A DNA stretch of 40,903 nt, from the IMG/VR virus record IMGVR_UViG_3300048837_001683, positions 1-40,903 of that record. One strand, written 5' to 3'. The notes beneath the pieces were generated by a model. It worked only from the letters and a program-made list of their open reading frames with translations, did no database searches and was not told the origin of the DNA. This document shows positions 22,223 through 30,785 of this stretch, in pieces. Position 1 is the stretch's first letter. Each line of letters begins with the position of its first letter. Source of the stretch: a virus. A program made the position numbers and the translations under genes.

Positions 22223-23686
22223 ATGAGCTACGGCTTCCAGCAGATCCCCGTCCAGAACTTCAGCCCCGGCTTCCACGCCGAGCTCGCGTTCCGCCGCGCC
22301 GGCCTCGGGGCCGCGCCGCGCGACGCGCTCATCGTCGGCTACCTGCGCGACGGCGACACCGATCACGACCTCGAACCGATCGTCGTGCTCGGCGAGAGCG
22401 ACGCGCGGATCCCGCGCAAGAGCCAGCTCGCGGAGATGATCCGGTCGTTCCGCCGCGTGAACCTCACGTCGCGCATCACCGCGATCGGGCTCACGCCTCC
22501 GAGCGCCGGCACGGCGGCTGCCGGCACGCTCACGGTGACGGGGACGGCCACGGCGTCGGGCACCATCGTCGTCTACGTCGCCGGCAAGCGCATCGAGGTC
22601 GGCGTCACCTCCGGCGACACCAACGACGACGTCGCCGCGGCGATCGAGGCCGCGATCGACGCCGATCCCGACATCCCGATGACGTCGGCGGTGGGCGCCG
22701 ATCCGAACGAGCACGTCGTGACCGTCACGGCGAACTTCAAGGGCGTGGAGGGCAACCGGCTCCGTCTCGCGGTCGACCCGCTCGACACGGATCTCGGGGT
22801 CGCTGGGATCTCCATCGCCGTCGTGCAGCCCACCGGCGGCGCGGGGACGCCGGATCTCGACGACGCGATCGCGCTCGTCACGAGCGAGCGCTTCTACTCC
22901 GTGATCGTCGGCTTCTCCGACGCGACCTCGATCGGCGCGCTCGTCGACGAGATGGTTCGTCGCGAGGACGCGATGGTCGCGCTCGACGGCAAGGGCTTCC
23001 TCGGCATCCGCGGGACCTTCGCCGAGCAGATCACCGAGGCGGACGCCTACAACTCGCCCCTGATCTGCATCCTCGGCGCGGGCCCGAGCGTGACGCCCCC
23101 GTGGGTGCTCGCCTGCCTCGCCGCGGGGTGGGACTCGCGCAAGCCGCACCCGGTGCAGGGGTATCTCAACCTCCCGCTGCCCGGCTTCCTCGCGCCGTTC
23201 TCGCTCGCCGACCGGCCCGACAAGCCGGAACGTGACCTCTCGCTCGCCGCCGGCGTCTCGACCTGGCGCGTGAACGGATCGCAGGTCGTTCTCGACCAGC
23301 TCGTCACGACGCGGACCGAGGACGACTCGGCGAACCCCGACACGTCGCGGCTCCTGCTGACGTTGGGCCGCACCGCGGAAGCGCTCCGCTTCTCGTGGGT
23401 TGCGTCGCTGCAGAAGTTCGCGAACTTCGTGCTCGCCGACGCACCGGACCTCGCGACGCCGCCTCCGGGCGCGCCGATCCTCACGCCGAGCTCGCTGCGG
23501 TCGCACGCGATCGACTGGTTCATCCAGGTTCGCGACGGCCTCGGCCTCGTGCAGGACCTCGAGGCCTTCAAGGCCGAGCTCGACGCGCGCGTCAACGAGC
23601 TCGACCCGAACCGGCTCGACGCGTTCCTCCCGCCTCGCGTCACGCGTCAGCTCGTGACGATCGCCTCTCTCATCCAGATCCGGTGA
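22223..23686 (+). CDS. Tail sheath protein, Mu gpL-like (487 aa)
   Basis: The start VPVQNFSPGFHAE-like (IPVQNFSPGFHAE) and the body (ALIVGYLRDGD, RITAIGLTP, FYSVIVGFSDATSIGALVDEM, FAEQITEADAYNSPLICILG, PPWVLACLAAGW) and the C-terminus (AELDARVNELDPNRLDAFLPP...LVTIASLIQIR) are typical for contractile sheath proteins. Residues 95-215 contain an inserted beta domain. It forms the outer, contracting tail layer around the tube encoded next. ATG at 22223 follows GAGGAGACC. Confidence 0.9.
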   Translation: MSYGFQQIPVQNFSPGFHAELAFRRAGLGAAPRDALIVGYLRDGDTDHDLEPIVVLGESDARIPRKSQLAEMIRSFRRVNLTSRITAIGLTPPSAGTAAAGTLTVTGTATASGTIVVYVAGKRIEVGVTSGDTNDDVAAAIEAAIDADPDIPMTSAVGADPNEHVVTVTANFKGVEGNRLRLAVDPLDTDLGVAGISIAVVQPTGGAGTPDLDDAIALVTSERFYSVIVGFSDATSIGALVDEMVRREDAMVALDGKGFLGIRGTFAEQITEADAYNSPLICILGAGPSVTPPWVLACLAAGWDSRKPHPVQGYLNLPLPGFLAPFSLADRPDKPERDLSLAAGVSTWRVNGSQVVLDQLVTTRTEDDSANPDTSRLLLTLGRTAEALRFSWVASLQKFANFVLADAPDLATPPPGAPILTPSSLRSHAIDWFIQVRDGLGLVQDLEAFKAELDARVNELDPNRLDAFLPPRVTRQLVTIASLIQIR

Positions 23687-23693
23687 GGTACCC

Positions 23694-24047
23694 ATGAGCG
23701 TCCGCAAGACCGGTCGAGTCGTCGTGAAGGTCAACGGCTCGACCTACAAGAGCCTCCCGGGCGCCGCGATGCAGCCGGGCGGGGTGCGCCGCACGCACGA
23801 GATGACCTCGGACGGGAAGTCCGTCTACACCGAGAGCGACTTCCCCGGCGAAGTCCGCGCGACGTTCCCGCACGTCTCCGGCCTCGGCCTGATCGACCTG
23901 CAGAACGTCGCCGAGGGCACGGTCGAGTACGTCTGCGACACGGGCGAGGTCTACGTGCTCCCGTCGGCGTCGTACGCCGAGTCGGGCGACCTCGAGAACG
24001 GCAACGTGCAGATCACGTGGCGCGGTGATCCGATGGTGCTCTCGTGA
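23694..24047 (+). CDS. Tail tube protein, Mu gpM-like (117 aa)
   Basis: A small beta-rich protein directly after the sheath gene with the Mu tube pattern: KTGRVVVKVNGSTYKSLPGAA, GGVRRTHEMTSDGKSVYTES, PGEVRATFPHVSGL and NVQITWRGDP. Stacked hexamers of it form the inner tube through which DNA passes. The gene overlaps the next by four bases (GTGA). Confidence 0.85.
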   Translation: MSVRKTGRVVVKVNGSTYKSLPGAAMQPGGVRRTHEMTSDGKSVYTESDFPGEVRATFPHVSGLGLIDLQNVAEGTVEYVCDTGEVYVLPSASYAESGDLENGNVQITWRGDPMVLS

Positions 24048-24394
24048 GCGAGTCGGTGGAGACCGACGCCGAAGAGCAAGCGCGTCAAGAGGCGGTCGCG
24101 AAGCTGCGCGCCGAGCTCGACGCGCGGATCTCCGAGCTGCCGAACGGAGACCTCGTCGTCGAGCTCCTCGAGCCGGTGAAGAGCGCGGACGGCGGCACGC
24201 GCGGCCGCATCCTCGTCCGGCGGGCGACGCTCGCCTCGTGGCGGATCTACGACCGCACCGGCGACTTCGACGCCTTCCTCGACGCGCTCTGCGAGTCGCG
24301 GGACCACCTCGCGATCACGAACGAGCGCGACGCGTGGGCGCTCGAGCGCGCGGGAGCGCGACAGCGGGAAAAATTCCGGCGGAGTGGCGCGTAG
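24044..24394 (+). CDS. Tail assembly chaperone, Mu gp41 position (116 aa)
   Basis: The place between tube and tape measure and the content ISELPNGDLVVELLEPVKSADGG...ILVRRATLASWRIYD identify the tail assembly chaperone. Such proteins coat the tape measure while the tube polymerises. Its last codons contain GGGAAAAA at 24366-24373, and a second frame stays open to 24504, as in phages that make a longer form by ribosomal frameshift. Confidence 0.7.
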   Translation: MSESVETDAEEQARQEAVAKLRAELDARISELPNGDLVVELLEPVKSADGGTRGRILVRRATLASWRIYDRTGDFDAFLDALCESRDHLAITNERDAWALERAGARQREKFRRSGA

Positions 24395-24504
24395 CGGTCG
24401 GCGCTCTCCTCCGTGTCTGGTCACCGGCCGTGCTTGACGCGATCCCGCTCGACGAGCTCGGGTGGTGGATTTCCCTGCTGAACGAGGGTCGCCCGCATGG
24501 CTGA
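24367..24504 (+). CDS. -1 frame extension of the tail assembly chaperone (frameshift product C-terminus)
   Basis: After a -1 shift at the A5 run (24369-24373) translation continues IPAEWRVAVGALL... and ends LGWWISLLNEGRPHG at 24504, overlapping the tape measure start by eight bases. The segment is well coded and has no start codon of its own near its beginning. Programmed frameshifts at this gene are conserved in tailed phages. The codons at the slip are GAA AAA, so this is not the textbook X XXY YYZ site; the A-site slip is perfect but the P-site is not. Confidence 0.5.
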   Translation, partial: GKIPAEWRVAVGALLRVWSPAVLDAIPLDELGWWISLLNEGRPHG

Positions 24505-26224
24505 GCTCGAGGCGAAGATCACAGCGCGCCTCGTCGACGAGGCGACCGGCAAGGCGACCAAGATCGCCGCGTCGCTCTCCGCGATCGAGAAGGCCTCGGG
24601 CGGTGCGACCGTCGCGGCCGCGCGCCTCACCGAGCTCGCCGCAGCGGAGGCCGAGGCCGAAGCGGCCGCGCAGCGTGCCGCGGCCGCGCAGCGCGCCCTC
24701 GCGAAGGAAGCAGGCGTCAGCGTCGCGGACGTGCGCGGACTCTCCGCGGCCGCGCGTGAGGCCGCCGCGTCGGAGCAGGAGCTCGCCGAGGCGGCCGAGC
24801 GAGCTGCTCGAGCGCGCGCGGCGACGGGAGCTGCTGACGCACAGGCCGCGCAGCAGAGCGCCGCCGCTGCGGCCGCGGTCGACGCCGGCGCCGAGCAGAC
24901 GCGACGGGGGTTCGGGAAGGTCAGCGACGCCTCGAAGGCGCAGGGCCGCGCCATGGCCGAGCAGGTCAACTTCCTCACGGAGGTCGGCCTCGGTTTCGGC
25001 ATGCTCTCGCCGGCGACGCAGCAGGCATCGATCGCGTTCGCGAGCGCCGGAAACAACGCGTTTGCCTTGGCCAACGCCCTCGGTCCGATCGGCCCCATGA
25101 TCGCGCTCGCGATCGGCGCCGCGACGGCGGCTGCGGGGGCGTGGGCGAAGTGGGGCAACGCGACTCGGGACGCGGCGAAGGCCGCGCGCGAGGCCCGGCA
25201 GGCGTTCCTCGATCAAGTCGACGCCGCGCAGGGCGTGCTCGCGGCGGAGCAGCGGATGCGTGAGCTCCGGCGTGGCGAGCGGAGCGTCGAAGAGCAGACC
25301 GCGAACCTCGAGGTGAAAGAGCGCGAGGCTCGCGAAGCGCGCGACACCGCTCGCTCAGTGGGTGGCGAGGAGAGCGCTGGCGCCCGGCTCGCTCGGTGGG
25401 TTGGTGGTCGGGCTGTAGGCGCTGCTGTCGGGCAACGACTGCAACAGGATCCTGAGCTCGAGCGCAGCATTTTCGACACGGTCGTTGGCGCGACTCGCAT
25501 CTTCGGAGGCGGGCGGATCGCTGATGCGGCGACCGAGAAGCGCAACGCGATCGACAACCGCGTCGGAACCACGGCGACGGAGGAGCAGGTCGCGCGCGAC
25601 GCGCTCACCACGGCGCAGACCCGCGAGTCGAGAGAGCGCCAGCGAGAGTCGCTGCAGGGGCAGGTAGAGGGCGCCGACGCGTTGCGGCAGTCGTTCGAGG
25701 AGGATGTGCGGCGACGCTTCGGCACGAGCGAGCGCGGCAGGCGGCAGGCGGATCAGCTGCTCTCGTCGCTCGACGTCGCGCAGCTCGACGGCAGCGACCG
25801 CGTCGTACTCGACGCGCAAGGCTCGCGCGCCGCCCGTGGGCTGAGCGAGGGAGACCGCTCTGCAGTACTCGGCCGCGCCGAGGAGCTCCTGCAGGCGCAG
25901 CGCCGCGCGGCCGCCGCCAGAGAGGAGCTGCGACAGGAGGCGATCGGGCGCACGCGCGCGACGAACATGACGGAGCAGTCGTCGGACCCCACGGCTCGCC
26001 CGGACGTGGCTCTCTCCCAACAGGTGGGCGAGCTCGCGGCCAACGTCACTCGCTACCTTGAGGCTGGTCGCGAAGCGCCCACGGCGTTCTCTGACGACGA
26101 CCGCCGCGTCATGCGCGACTTCATCGACACGCTGCGCGACGGAATCCGCGTGACGCAGTCCTCGCCGGCCGCGTCCGCGCCCGGTCGCACGTCCTTCGCC
26201 GGCGTCGGCACCACGGGGCGGTGA
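24497..26224 (+). CDS. Tail tape measure protein (575 aa)
   Basis: Long Ala/Glu/Arg helices (residues 1-160) flank a hydrophobic segment at about 170-225 (GLGFGMLSPATQQASIAF..., LGPIGPMIALAIGAATAAAGAW), then another long coiled coil. This is the tape measure pattern, and the place between chaperone and baseplate genes confirms it. Length at about 0.15 nm per residue predicts a tail of roughly 85 nm, shorter than that of Mu. The protein is ejected on infection and its hydrophobic part may insert into the host membrane. Confidence 0.8.
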   Translation: MAELEAKITARLVDEATGKATKIAASLSAIEKASGGATVAAARLTELAAAEAEAEAAAQRAAAAQRALAKEAGVSVADVRGLSAAAREAAASEQELAEAAERAARARAATGAADAQAAQQSAAAAAAVDAGAEQTRRGFGKVSDASKAQGRAMAEQVNFLTEVGLGFGMLSPATQQASIAFASAGNNAFALANALGPIGPMIALAIGAATAAAGAWAKWGNATRDAAKAAREARQAFLDQVDAAQGVLAAEQRMRELRRGERSVEEQTANLEVKEREAREARDTARSVGGEESAGARLARWVGGRAVGAAVGQRLQQDPELERSIFDTVVGATRIFGGGRIADAATEKRNAIDNRVGTTATEEQVARDALTTAQTRESRERQRESLQGQVEGADALRQSFEEDVRRRFGTSERGRRQADQLLSSLDVAQLDGSDRVVLDAQGSRAARGLSEGDRSAVLGRAEELLQAQRRAAAAREELRQEAIGRTRATNMTEQSSDPTARPDVALSQQVGELAANVTRYLEAGREAPTAFSDDDRRVMRDFIDTLRDGIRVTQSSPAASAPGRTSFAGVGTTGR

Positions 26225-26227
26225 CGC

Positions 26228-26249
26228 GGCGCCGCGTCGCGCGCGCGGC
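26228..26249 (+). promoter_or_regulatory. Late-unit inverted repeat, family 2 (copy a), before gpN-like gene
   Basis: The 22 bases are identical to 33713-33734 and nearly identical to 30740-30761. Arms GCCGCG and CGCGGC pair around a seven-base loop. The repeat begins three bases after the tape measure stop and ends 23 bases before the GTG at 26273. The gap contains no ribosome site. Confidence 0.5.
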
Positions 26250-26272
26250 ACGAAGCGACGAACGCTCGACCG

Positions 26273-27544
26273 GTGGCCTGGCGAGACGAGCTCCGACCTG
26301 CGTCGTTCCGCGGCGTCGCGTTCTTCGTGCGCGAGGCGCGGACGACGCACCCGAAGCTCGCCGACGAGCACCTCTTTCCGGGCCGCGCGTCGCACGAGGA
26401 GTCGGTGCGCGTCGCCGAGCTCGGCCGCGGGCCGCGCCGCTTCGCCGTCGAGGCGTACGTCGTCGGCGCCGACTACCTCGAGCGGCGCGACGCGCTCGAG
26501 CGCGCGCTCTCGGAGCCCGGGCCCGGGCGGCTCGTCCACCCGTATCGCGGCGAGCGCACGGTGTCGGTCGTTGGCTCGATCGAGACCGTCGAGAGCCGCG
26601 ACGAGGGCGGCCGCGCGCGGATCAGCTTCACGTGCGTCGACGTCACCGACGGAGGTCTCACCCGCGAGGTCGACACCGAAGCGCTCGCCGAGCGGGACCT
26701 CGACGCGTTCCTCGCGGACGCGGCGCGCGACTTCGAGAGCGCCTACGAGACCGACGGCGTCCCCGCGATCTACGAGGAGGACTCCCGGAGTTTCTTCGAC
26801 GAGGCGCAGTCCGCGCTACGCACTGCGCACGACCGCATCGCGCAGGGCGCGGGGGTGATCTCCTCGTTCGACTCGCGCGTGAGCTCGTTCGCCTCCGACC
26901 TCACGCGACTCGCGAGCGCCCCGGGCGCGGCCGCGGCCGCGTTCATCGGCGCCGCGCAGAGCGTGCTCGCGATCCCGGGCGAGACCGCGGCCGCGCTCCG
27001 ACAGTCGTTCGCGACGCTGAAGACGGCGGCCGACGTCGTGATCGACGCGACGCGCGATCTCTTCCGCTTCGGCGCCGACGCGCCTCCGATCCCGACGTCG
27101 ACCACGAACCGCCGCGCCGAGCTCGCGCTTCGGCTCGCGGTGATCGGGCTCGTGCGCGCGACCGCGGTCGCGGCCACCGCGCGCGCAGTACTCGACCTGC
27201 CGTTCGCCTCGAGGAGTCACGCCGCTGCGATCGCCGACGAGCTCGCGGAGGCCTTCGACGAGCTCGTCGAGGAGGGCTCCGCCGGCGGCACCACGGTCTC
27301 GGGCGCGATCCTCTACCAGCGCCTCGTCGCCGCGCGCACGTCGACGTCGCGACACCTCGCCCGCGTCGCGGCCGCGCTGCCCGACGTCCGCACCGTTCGC
27401 CTCGACGAGGAGGTGTCCGCGCTGGTGCTCGCCCACGAGCTCTACGCGGACGCGCGTCGCGAGGTCGAGATCGTCGGTCGCAACGCGCCCGCGCGTCCGC
27501 ACCGCCTCGCCGTCGGCGTGCCGCTCGAGGTGCTCCGTGTCTGA
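26273..27544 (+). CDS. DNA circularisation / tail protein, Mu gpN-like (423 aa)
   Basis: The first 130 residues (WRDELRPASFRGVAFFVREA, PGRASHEESVRVAELGRGPRRFAVEAYVVG, PGRLVHPYRGERTVSVVGS) are the DNA circulation protein N-terminal family, which includes Mu N. In the virion it is a baseplate hub/distal tail component. The rest is mostly helical and Ala-rich. GTG at 26273 has no Shine-Dalgarno sequence and follows the repeat at 26228. It overlaps the next gene by eight bases. Confidence 0.85.
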   Translation: MAWRDELRPASFRGVAFFVREARTTHPKLADEHLFPGRASHEESVRVAELGRGPRRFAVEAYVVGADYLERRDALERALSEPGPGRLVHPYRGERTVSVVGSIETVESRDEGGRARISFTCVDVTDGGLTREVDTEALAERDLDAFLADAARDFESAYETDGVPAIYEEDSRSFFDEAQSALRTAHDRIAQGAGVISSFDSRVSSFASDLTRLASAPGAAAAAFIGAAQSVLAIPGETAAALRQSFATLKTAADVVIDATRDLFRFGADAPPIPTSTTNRRAELALRLAVIGLVRATAVAATARAVLDLPFASRSHAAAIADELAEAFDELVEEGSAGGTTVSGAILYQRLVAARTSTSRHLARVAAALPDVRTVRLDEEVSALVLAHELYADARREVEIVGRNAPARPHRLAVGVPLEVLRV

Positions 27545-28598
27545 GCTCGCGCCGCAGCTCGAGGTCCGCGTCGCTGGCGAGCGCGTGCGCGGCTTCCGCT
27601 CTGCGAGCGTGACGCAGAGCCTCGACCAGCTCGCGAGCCAGTGGCGCGTCGAGTACGACGCGAGCTACGCGGGCGACCCGTGGGTGATCGAGGCGGGTGA
27701 CCCTGTCGAGCTCCGCGTCGTCGGCGCCGGCGGCGTCGACGAGCTCGTTCTCGAGGGCTTCGTCGACGACGACGAGTCGGCGCTGGACGGACGACTGCTC
27801 TCACGGTCGATCGCGGGTCGCTCGCGCCTCGGCGACGTCGTCGACTGCGACGCGAGCGTGCGCGAGATGAAGCTCCGCAACGTCGGCGTGATCGACGTCG
27901 CGAACGCGCTGCTCGACGGCTACGAGGTCACGGCTCTCGACGAGAGCGGTGAGGCCGCGCGATGGCCCGTCTTCAAGGTCGACGTCGGCGAGACGATCGG
28001 GAGCGCGCTGCAGCGCGCCGCGAAGGATCGCGGGATGATCGTGCGGGACGACGCCGGCGCCGTCGTCTTCTCGCGCGCGGGTCAGGCCGCGACGTCGACG
28101 CGCCTCGTCGAGGGTGGAGACCGCGTGCTCTCGTGGCGCTACGCGCGCTCGTGGAGGGAACGCTTCAGCGAGTACCGCTTCCTCGGCACCGGGCGCGGCG
28201 AGACGGCCGACGACGCGGTGGGGCGCACCGAGTACATCCTCCGCGACGAGGCCGTGACCCGGACGCGGCGTCACACGGTGCACGTCTGGGGCGCGAAGGG
28301 GGAGGACCGCGCGAAGCGCGCGACGCTCGAGCGCAACACGCGCGCGGGCCGGAGCGAGCGCGTCACTCTGCAGGTGGCGGGCTGGCTCACCGACGAGGGC
28401 GGGATCTGGAGACCGAACACGCGCGTCTCGGTGCAGAGCGAGACCCTCGGGATCAACGCCACGCTCCTGATCGTCTCCGCGACCCTCGAGTCGGGGCCGG
28501 AGCTCCACCGCACCACCCTCGAGCTCACGCGCCCGGAGGCTCTGGATGCCGTGGTGAACTACCCGACGCGTGCGCGAGGTGCCGAATGGAGGAGCTGA
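27537..28598 (+). CDS. Baseplate hub protein, Mu gpP-like (353 aa)
   Basis: The protein has the T4 gp27-like hub architecture of Mu P: VRVAGERVRGFRSASVTQSLDQLASQW at the start, DPVELRVVGAGG, the GRSRLGDVVDCDASV turn, GETIGSALQRAAKDRGMIVRDDAGAVVFSR and a late NTRVSVQSETLGINATLLIVSATL. It links the tube to the spike. GTG at 27537 overlaps the previous gene. Confidence 0.85.
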   Translation: MSELAPQLEVRVAGERVRGFRSASVTQSLDQLASQWRVEYDASYAGDPWVIEAGDPVELRVVGAGGVDELVLEGFVDDDESALDGRLLSRSIAGRSRLGDVVDCDASVREMKLRNVGVIDVANALLDGYEVTALDESGEAARWPVFKVDVGETIGSALQRAAKDRGMIVRDDAGAVVFSRAGQAATSTRLVEGGDRVLSWRYARSWRERFSEYRFLGTGRGETADDAVGRTEYILRDEAVTRTRRHTVHVWGAKGEDRAKRATLERNTRAGRSERVTLQVAGWLTDEGGIWRPNTRVSVQSETLGINATLLIVSATLESGPELHRTTLELTRPEALDAVVNYPTRARGAEWRS

Positions 28599-29164
28599 AG
28601 CGCGAGATCCTGGCGTACGTGCGTCGCGCGATCCGCGACGCGACTGCGCGGATCAACCTCGCCGTCGACGCCGGCATCGCGAAGCTCGTGAAGGACGACG
28701 CGGGCGTCGTCGTCCTCCAGGTCGAGCAGCTCGCGGGCGAGCTCGACGATCAGGTGGAGTACTGGCAGCCGTCGGGCCTGTCGTTCGTGCCGCCCGTCGG
28801 GAGCGAGGTCCTCTTCGCGAGTGTCGGAGGCGACCGCGGGCATGCCGTCGCCGTCGCCGTGCAGAAGCGCGATCAGCGACCGAAGAACTGCAAGCCGGGC
28901 GAGGGCGGGCTGCACTACCTCGGCGAATGGAAGGTCTTCGTCGACGAGGACGGCAACACGTGCCTCGGGGCGAAGTCGCCCTCCGACTTCGCTGCGCTGC
29001 AGTCGTTGGTGGAGGCGGAGCTCGACAAGATCCGCGACGCGATCATCAACGGCGTACCCGGCTCGATGGACGGCGGCGCCGCGCTTCTCGCGAGCATCAT
29101 CGCCAACCTGAGCGCGGCACCCCGCGAGTCGGTGGGGTCGACGAAAGTGAAGATCGAACCGTGA
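28586..29164 (+). CDS. Baseplate spike protein, Mu gp45-like (192 aa)
   Basis: After a helical N-terminus (EELKREILAYVRRAIRDATAR) follows the OB-fold-like domain (VLQVEQLAGELDDQVEYWQPSGLSFVPPVGSEVLF, VGGDRGHAVAVAVQ) of Mu gp45/gpV spikes. The trimeric spike pierces the outer membrane. A C-terminal histidine-metal apex motif is not obvious; the end is helical instead (SLVEAELDKIRDAII). Genes on both sides overlap it. Confidence 0.8.
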   Translation: MEELKREILAYVRRAIRDATARINLAVDAGIAKLVKDDAGVVVLQVEQLAGELDDQVEYWQPSGLSFVPPVGSEVLFASVGGDRGHAVAVAVQKRDQRPKNCKPGEGGLHYLGEWKVFVDEDGNTCLGAKSPSDFAALQSLVEAELDKIRDAIINGVPGSMDGGAALLASIIANLSAAPRESVGSTKVKIEP

Positions 29165-29595
29165 TCCGCCTCGCCTTCGACCCCTCGACTGGTGCGTGCG
29201 ACCTCGTCGTCGACGACGACGGGTTGCTCGCTGCCGGCGACCCGCTCGAGACGGCCGTGCTGATCTCGCTCTTCACCGATCGGCTCGTCACGCCGGCGGA
29301 GGTCCCGGAGGGCACCTCGCGCGGCGGTTGGTGGGGCGCCGCGTTCCCGTACGTCGCCGGCGACGTCGAGGGCTCGCGCCTCTGGTCGCTGCTCGCCCGC
29401 GGTCGCGAGGACCGCGTCGCTCTGCTCGCAGCGGCCGATCATGCGCGTGAGGCGCTCGCGTGGCTGCTCGAGGACAGCCTCGCCGACGTCGTCGGCGCCG
29501 TCGCAGAGCGACTCGACAACGGGCGAATCGCCCTCGAAGTGACGATCACCCTGGACGGCGACAGCCGCACGCTCCGCTACGAGTACGAGGTCTGA
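29161..29595 (+). CDS. Baseplate wedge protein, Mu gp46-like (144 aa)
   Basis: The order ETAVLISLFTDRLVTPAEVPEG, RGGWWGAAFP, GSRLWSLLARGRE and ALAWLLEDSLADVVGAV is that of Mu gp46 (T4 gp25-like) proteins, which initiate sheath assembly on the baseplate. The GTG at 29161 makes a GTGA overlap with the spike gene. Confidence 0.85.
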   Translation: MIRLAFDPSTGACDLVVDDDGLLAAGDPLETAVLISLFTDRLVTPAEVPEGTSRGGWWGAAFPYVAGDVEGSRLWSLLARGREDRVALLAAADHAREALAWLLEDSLADVVGAVAERLDNGRIALEVTITLDGDSRTLRYEYEV

Positions 29596-29598
29596 CCC

Positions 29599-30672
29599 AT
29601 GGCATTCGCTCGCCCCTCCCTCGTCGAGCTCCTCAACCGTGCGCGCGCGGACATCACCGACGCGATGGAGCTCGCGATCACGATCCCGCGCCGGAGCGTC
29701 GAGGACATGCTCGCGCGCGCGCTCGCGGGCCTCGCGCACGGGCTGCACGGACACCTCGCGTGGGTCGCCGAGCAGATTCTCCCCGACCGCGCGACCGCTC
29801 CCTTCGTGCTCCGGTGGGGGGCGCTCCTCGGGCTCTCGCTGCGAGCTCCGACGAAGGCCGTCGGCGTGGTGCACTTCAACAGCCCGACGGACCTCGAGCT
29901 GCCACTCGGGACGCTCATGCGGAGCGATGCCGGCATCGAGTACGAGGTGGTCGGCACGTTCGCGCCCGGCGGCGAGCTCTCGATCGCGGTGGTGCAGGCC
30001 GTCGAGCCGGGGACGGCCGGCAACCTCGAGTCCGGCGAGCTCACCCTCGTCTCGCCGGTTGCCGGCATCAGCTCCGAGGGCGCGGTCCAGTTCCCGGGTC
30101 TCACCGGCGGCGCGGACCAGGAGACGATCGAGCAGCTCCGCAGCCGCGTCGTCGCTCGCCTCGCGCAGGGCAACGGATGCGGAGCTCCCGGCGACTACGT
30201 CGCGTGGGCGCTCGAGACACCGACGACGCGCGTGCTGAGGGCGTGGGAGTTCCCGGAGCGCAGCGGCGCCGGCACCGTCGATGTCTTCGTCACCGTGCAG
30301 GCGACCGGCGAGCCCGACTTCGTGAACCCCTCGACGGAGCAGCTCGAGGAGATCCAGGCCTACCTGGACTCGGTCGCTCCTGTCACTGTCGAGGTCACCG
30401 CGATCGCCCCCACGCAGCAGGGCGTCGCGGTCACGTTCACCTCGCTCACGCCGGACACCGAGGATGTGCGCGAGGCGATCGAGGCGGAGCTCCGCAGCAT
30501 GTTCTTCCGAGACAGCGCGCCCGGCGAGACCATCCTTCTGTCGCACGTGCGCGAGGCGATCAGCGCCGCGGAGGGGGAGGTCGACTTCACTATCAGTGCG
30601 CCCGCGGGCAACACTGTCGCGAGCTCGACCGCGCACCTGCCGGTGCTGGGAACGATCACGTGGCCGACGTGA
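29599..30672 (+). CDS. Baseplate J-like protein, Mu gp47 (357 aa)
   Basis: The family features are present: an N-terminal helical domain (PSLVELLNRARADI, PRRSVEDMLARALAGLAHGLHGHLAWVAEQI), the J core (GTLMRSDAGIEYEVV, AGNLESGELTLVSPVAGI, GGADQETIEQLRSRVVARLA) and the PGDYVAWALETPTTRVLRAWEFP stretch. It forms the baseplate wedge. ATG at 29599 three bases after the previous stop. A 113-base gap follows. Confidence 0.9.
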   Translation: MAFARPSLVELLNRARADITDAMELAITIPRRSVEDMLARALAGLAHGLHGHLAWVAEQILPDRATAPFVLRWGALLGLSLRAPTKAVGVVHFNSPTDLELPLGTLMRSDAGIEYEVVGTFAPGGELSIAVVQAVEPGTAGNLESGELTLVSPVAGISSEGAVQFPGLTGGADQETIEQLRSRVVARLAQGNGCGAPGDYVAWALETPTTRVLRAWEFPERSGAGTVDVFVTVQATGEPDFVNPSTEQLEEIQAYLDSVAPVTVEVTAIAPTQQGVAVTFTSLTPDTEDVREAIEAELRSMFFRDSAPGETILLSHVREAISAAEGEVDFTISAPAGNTVASSTAHLPVLGTITWPT

Positions 30673-30739
30673 TGTAGGTGTCCCGTCGCCAACCCTCATT
30701 TTCGCGCCCCGGAAATTGACTCAGCTCCCAAGCCGTCGC

Positions 30740-30761
30740 GGCGCCGCGTCGCGCACGTGGC
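30740..30761 (+). promoter_or_regulatory. Late-unit inverted repeat, family 2 (copy b), before gp48-adhesin gene
   Basis: The bases follow the family-2 sequence with two changes. Both arms are 8 bp (GCGCCGCG and CGTGGCGC); one change makes a G-U pair in rightward RNA, so the RNA hairpin is kept while the DNA dyad is imperfect. It ends 24 bases before the GTG at 30786. The remaining gap 30673-30739 holds an A/T-richer stretch and nothing else recognised. Confidence 0.5.
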
Positions 30762-30785
30762 GCGCGACGCGACACCGTCTCCGAC

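Noticed and set aside
21923-23734. 603-codon minus-strand open frame opposite the sheath gene
   Set aside because: Same shadow effect; the sheath protein is unmistakable on the plus strand.
14344-30672. Integrated Mu-like transposable prophage
   Set aside because: No transposase, no target-site or end sequences, and a tyrosine integrase with attP is present.
28915-30699. 594-codon minus-strand open frame opposite the baseplate genes
   Set aside because: Opposite gp46 and gp47 homologues with clear family features; low-complexity Arg/Val/Glu composition.
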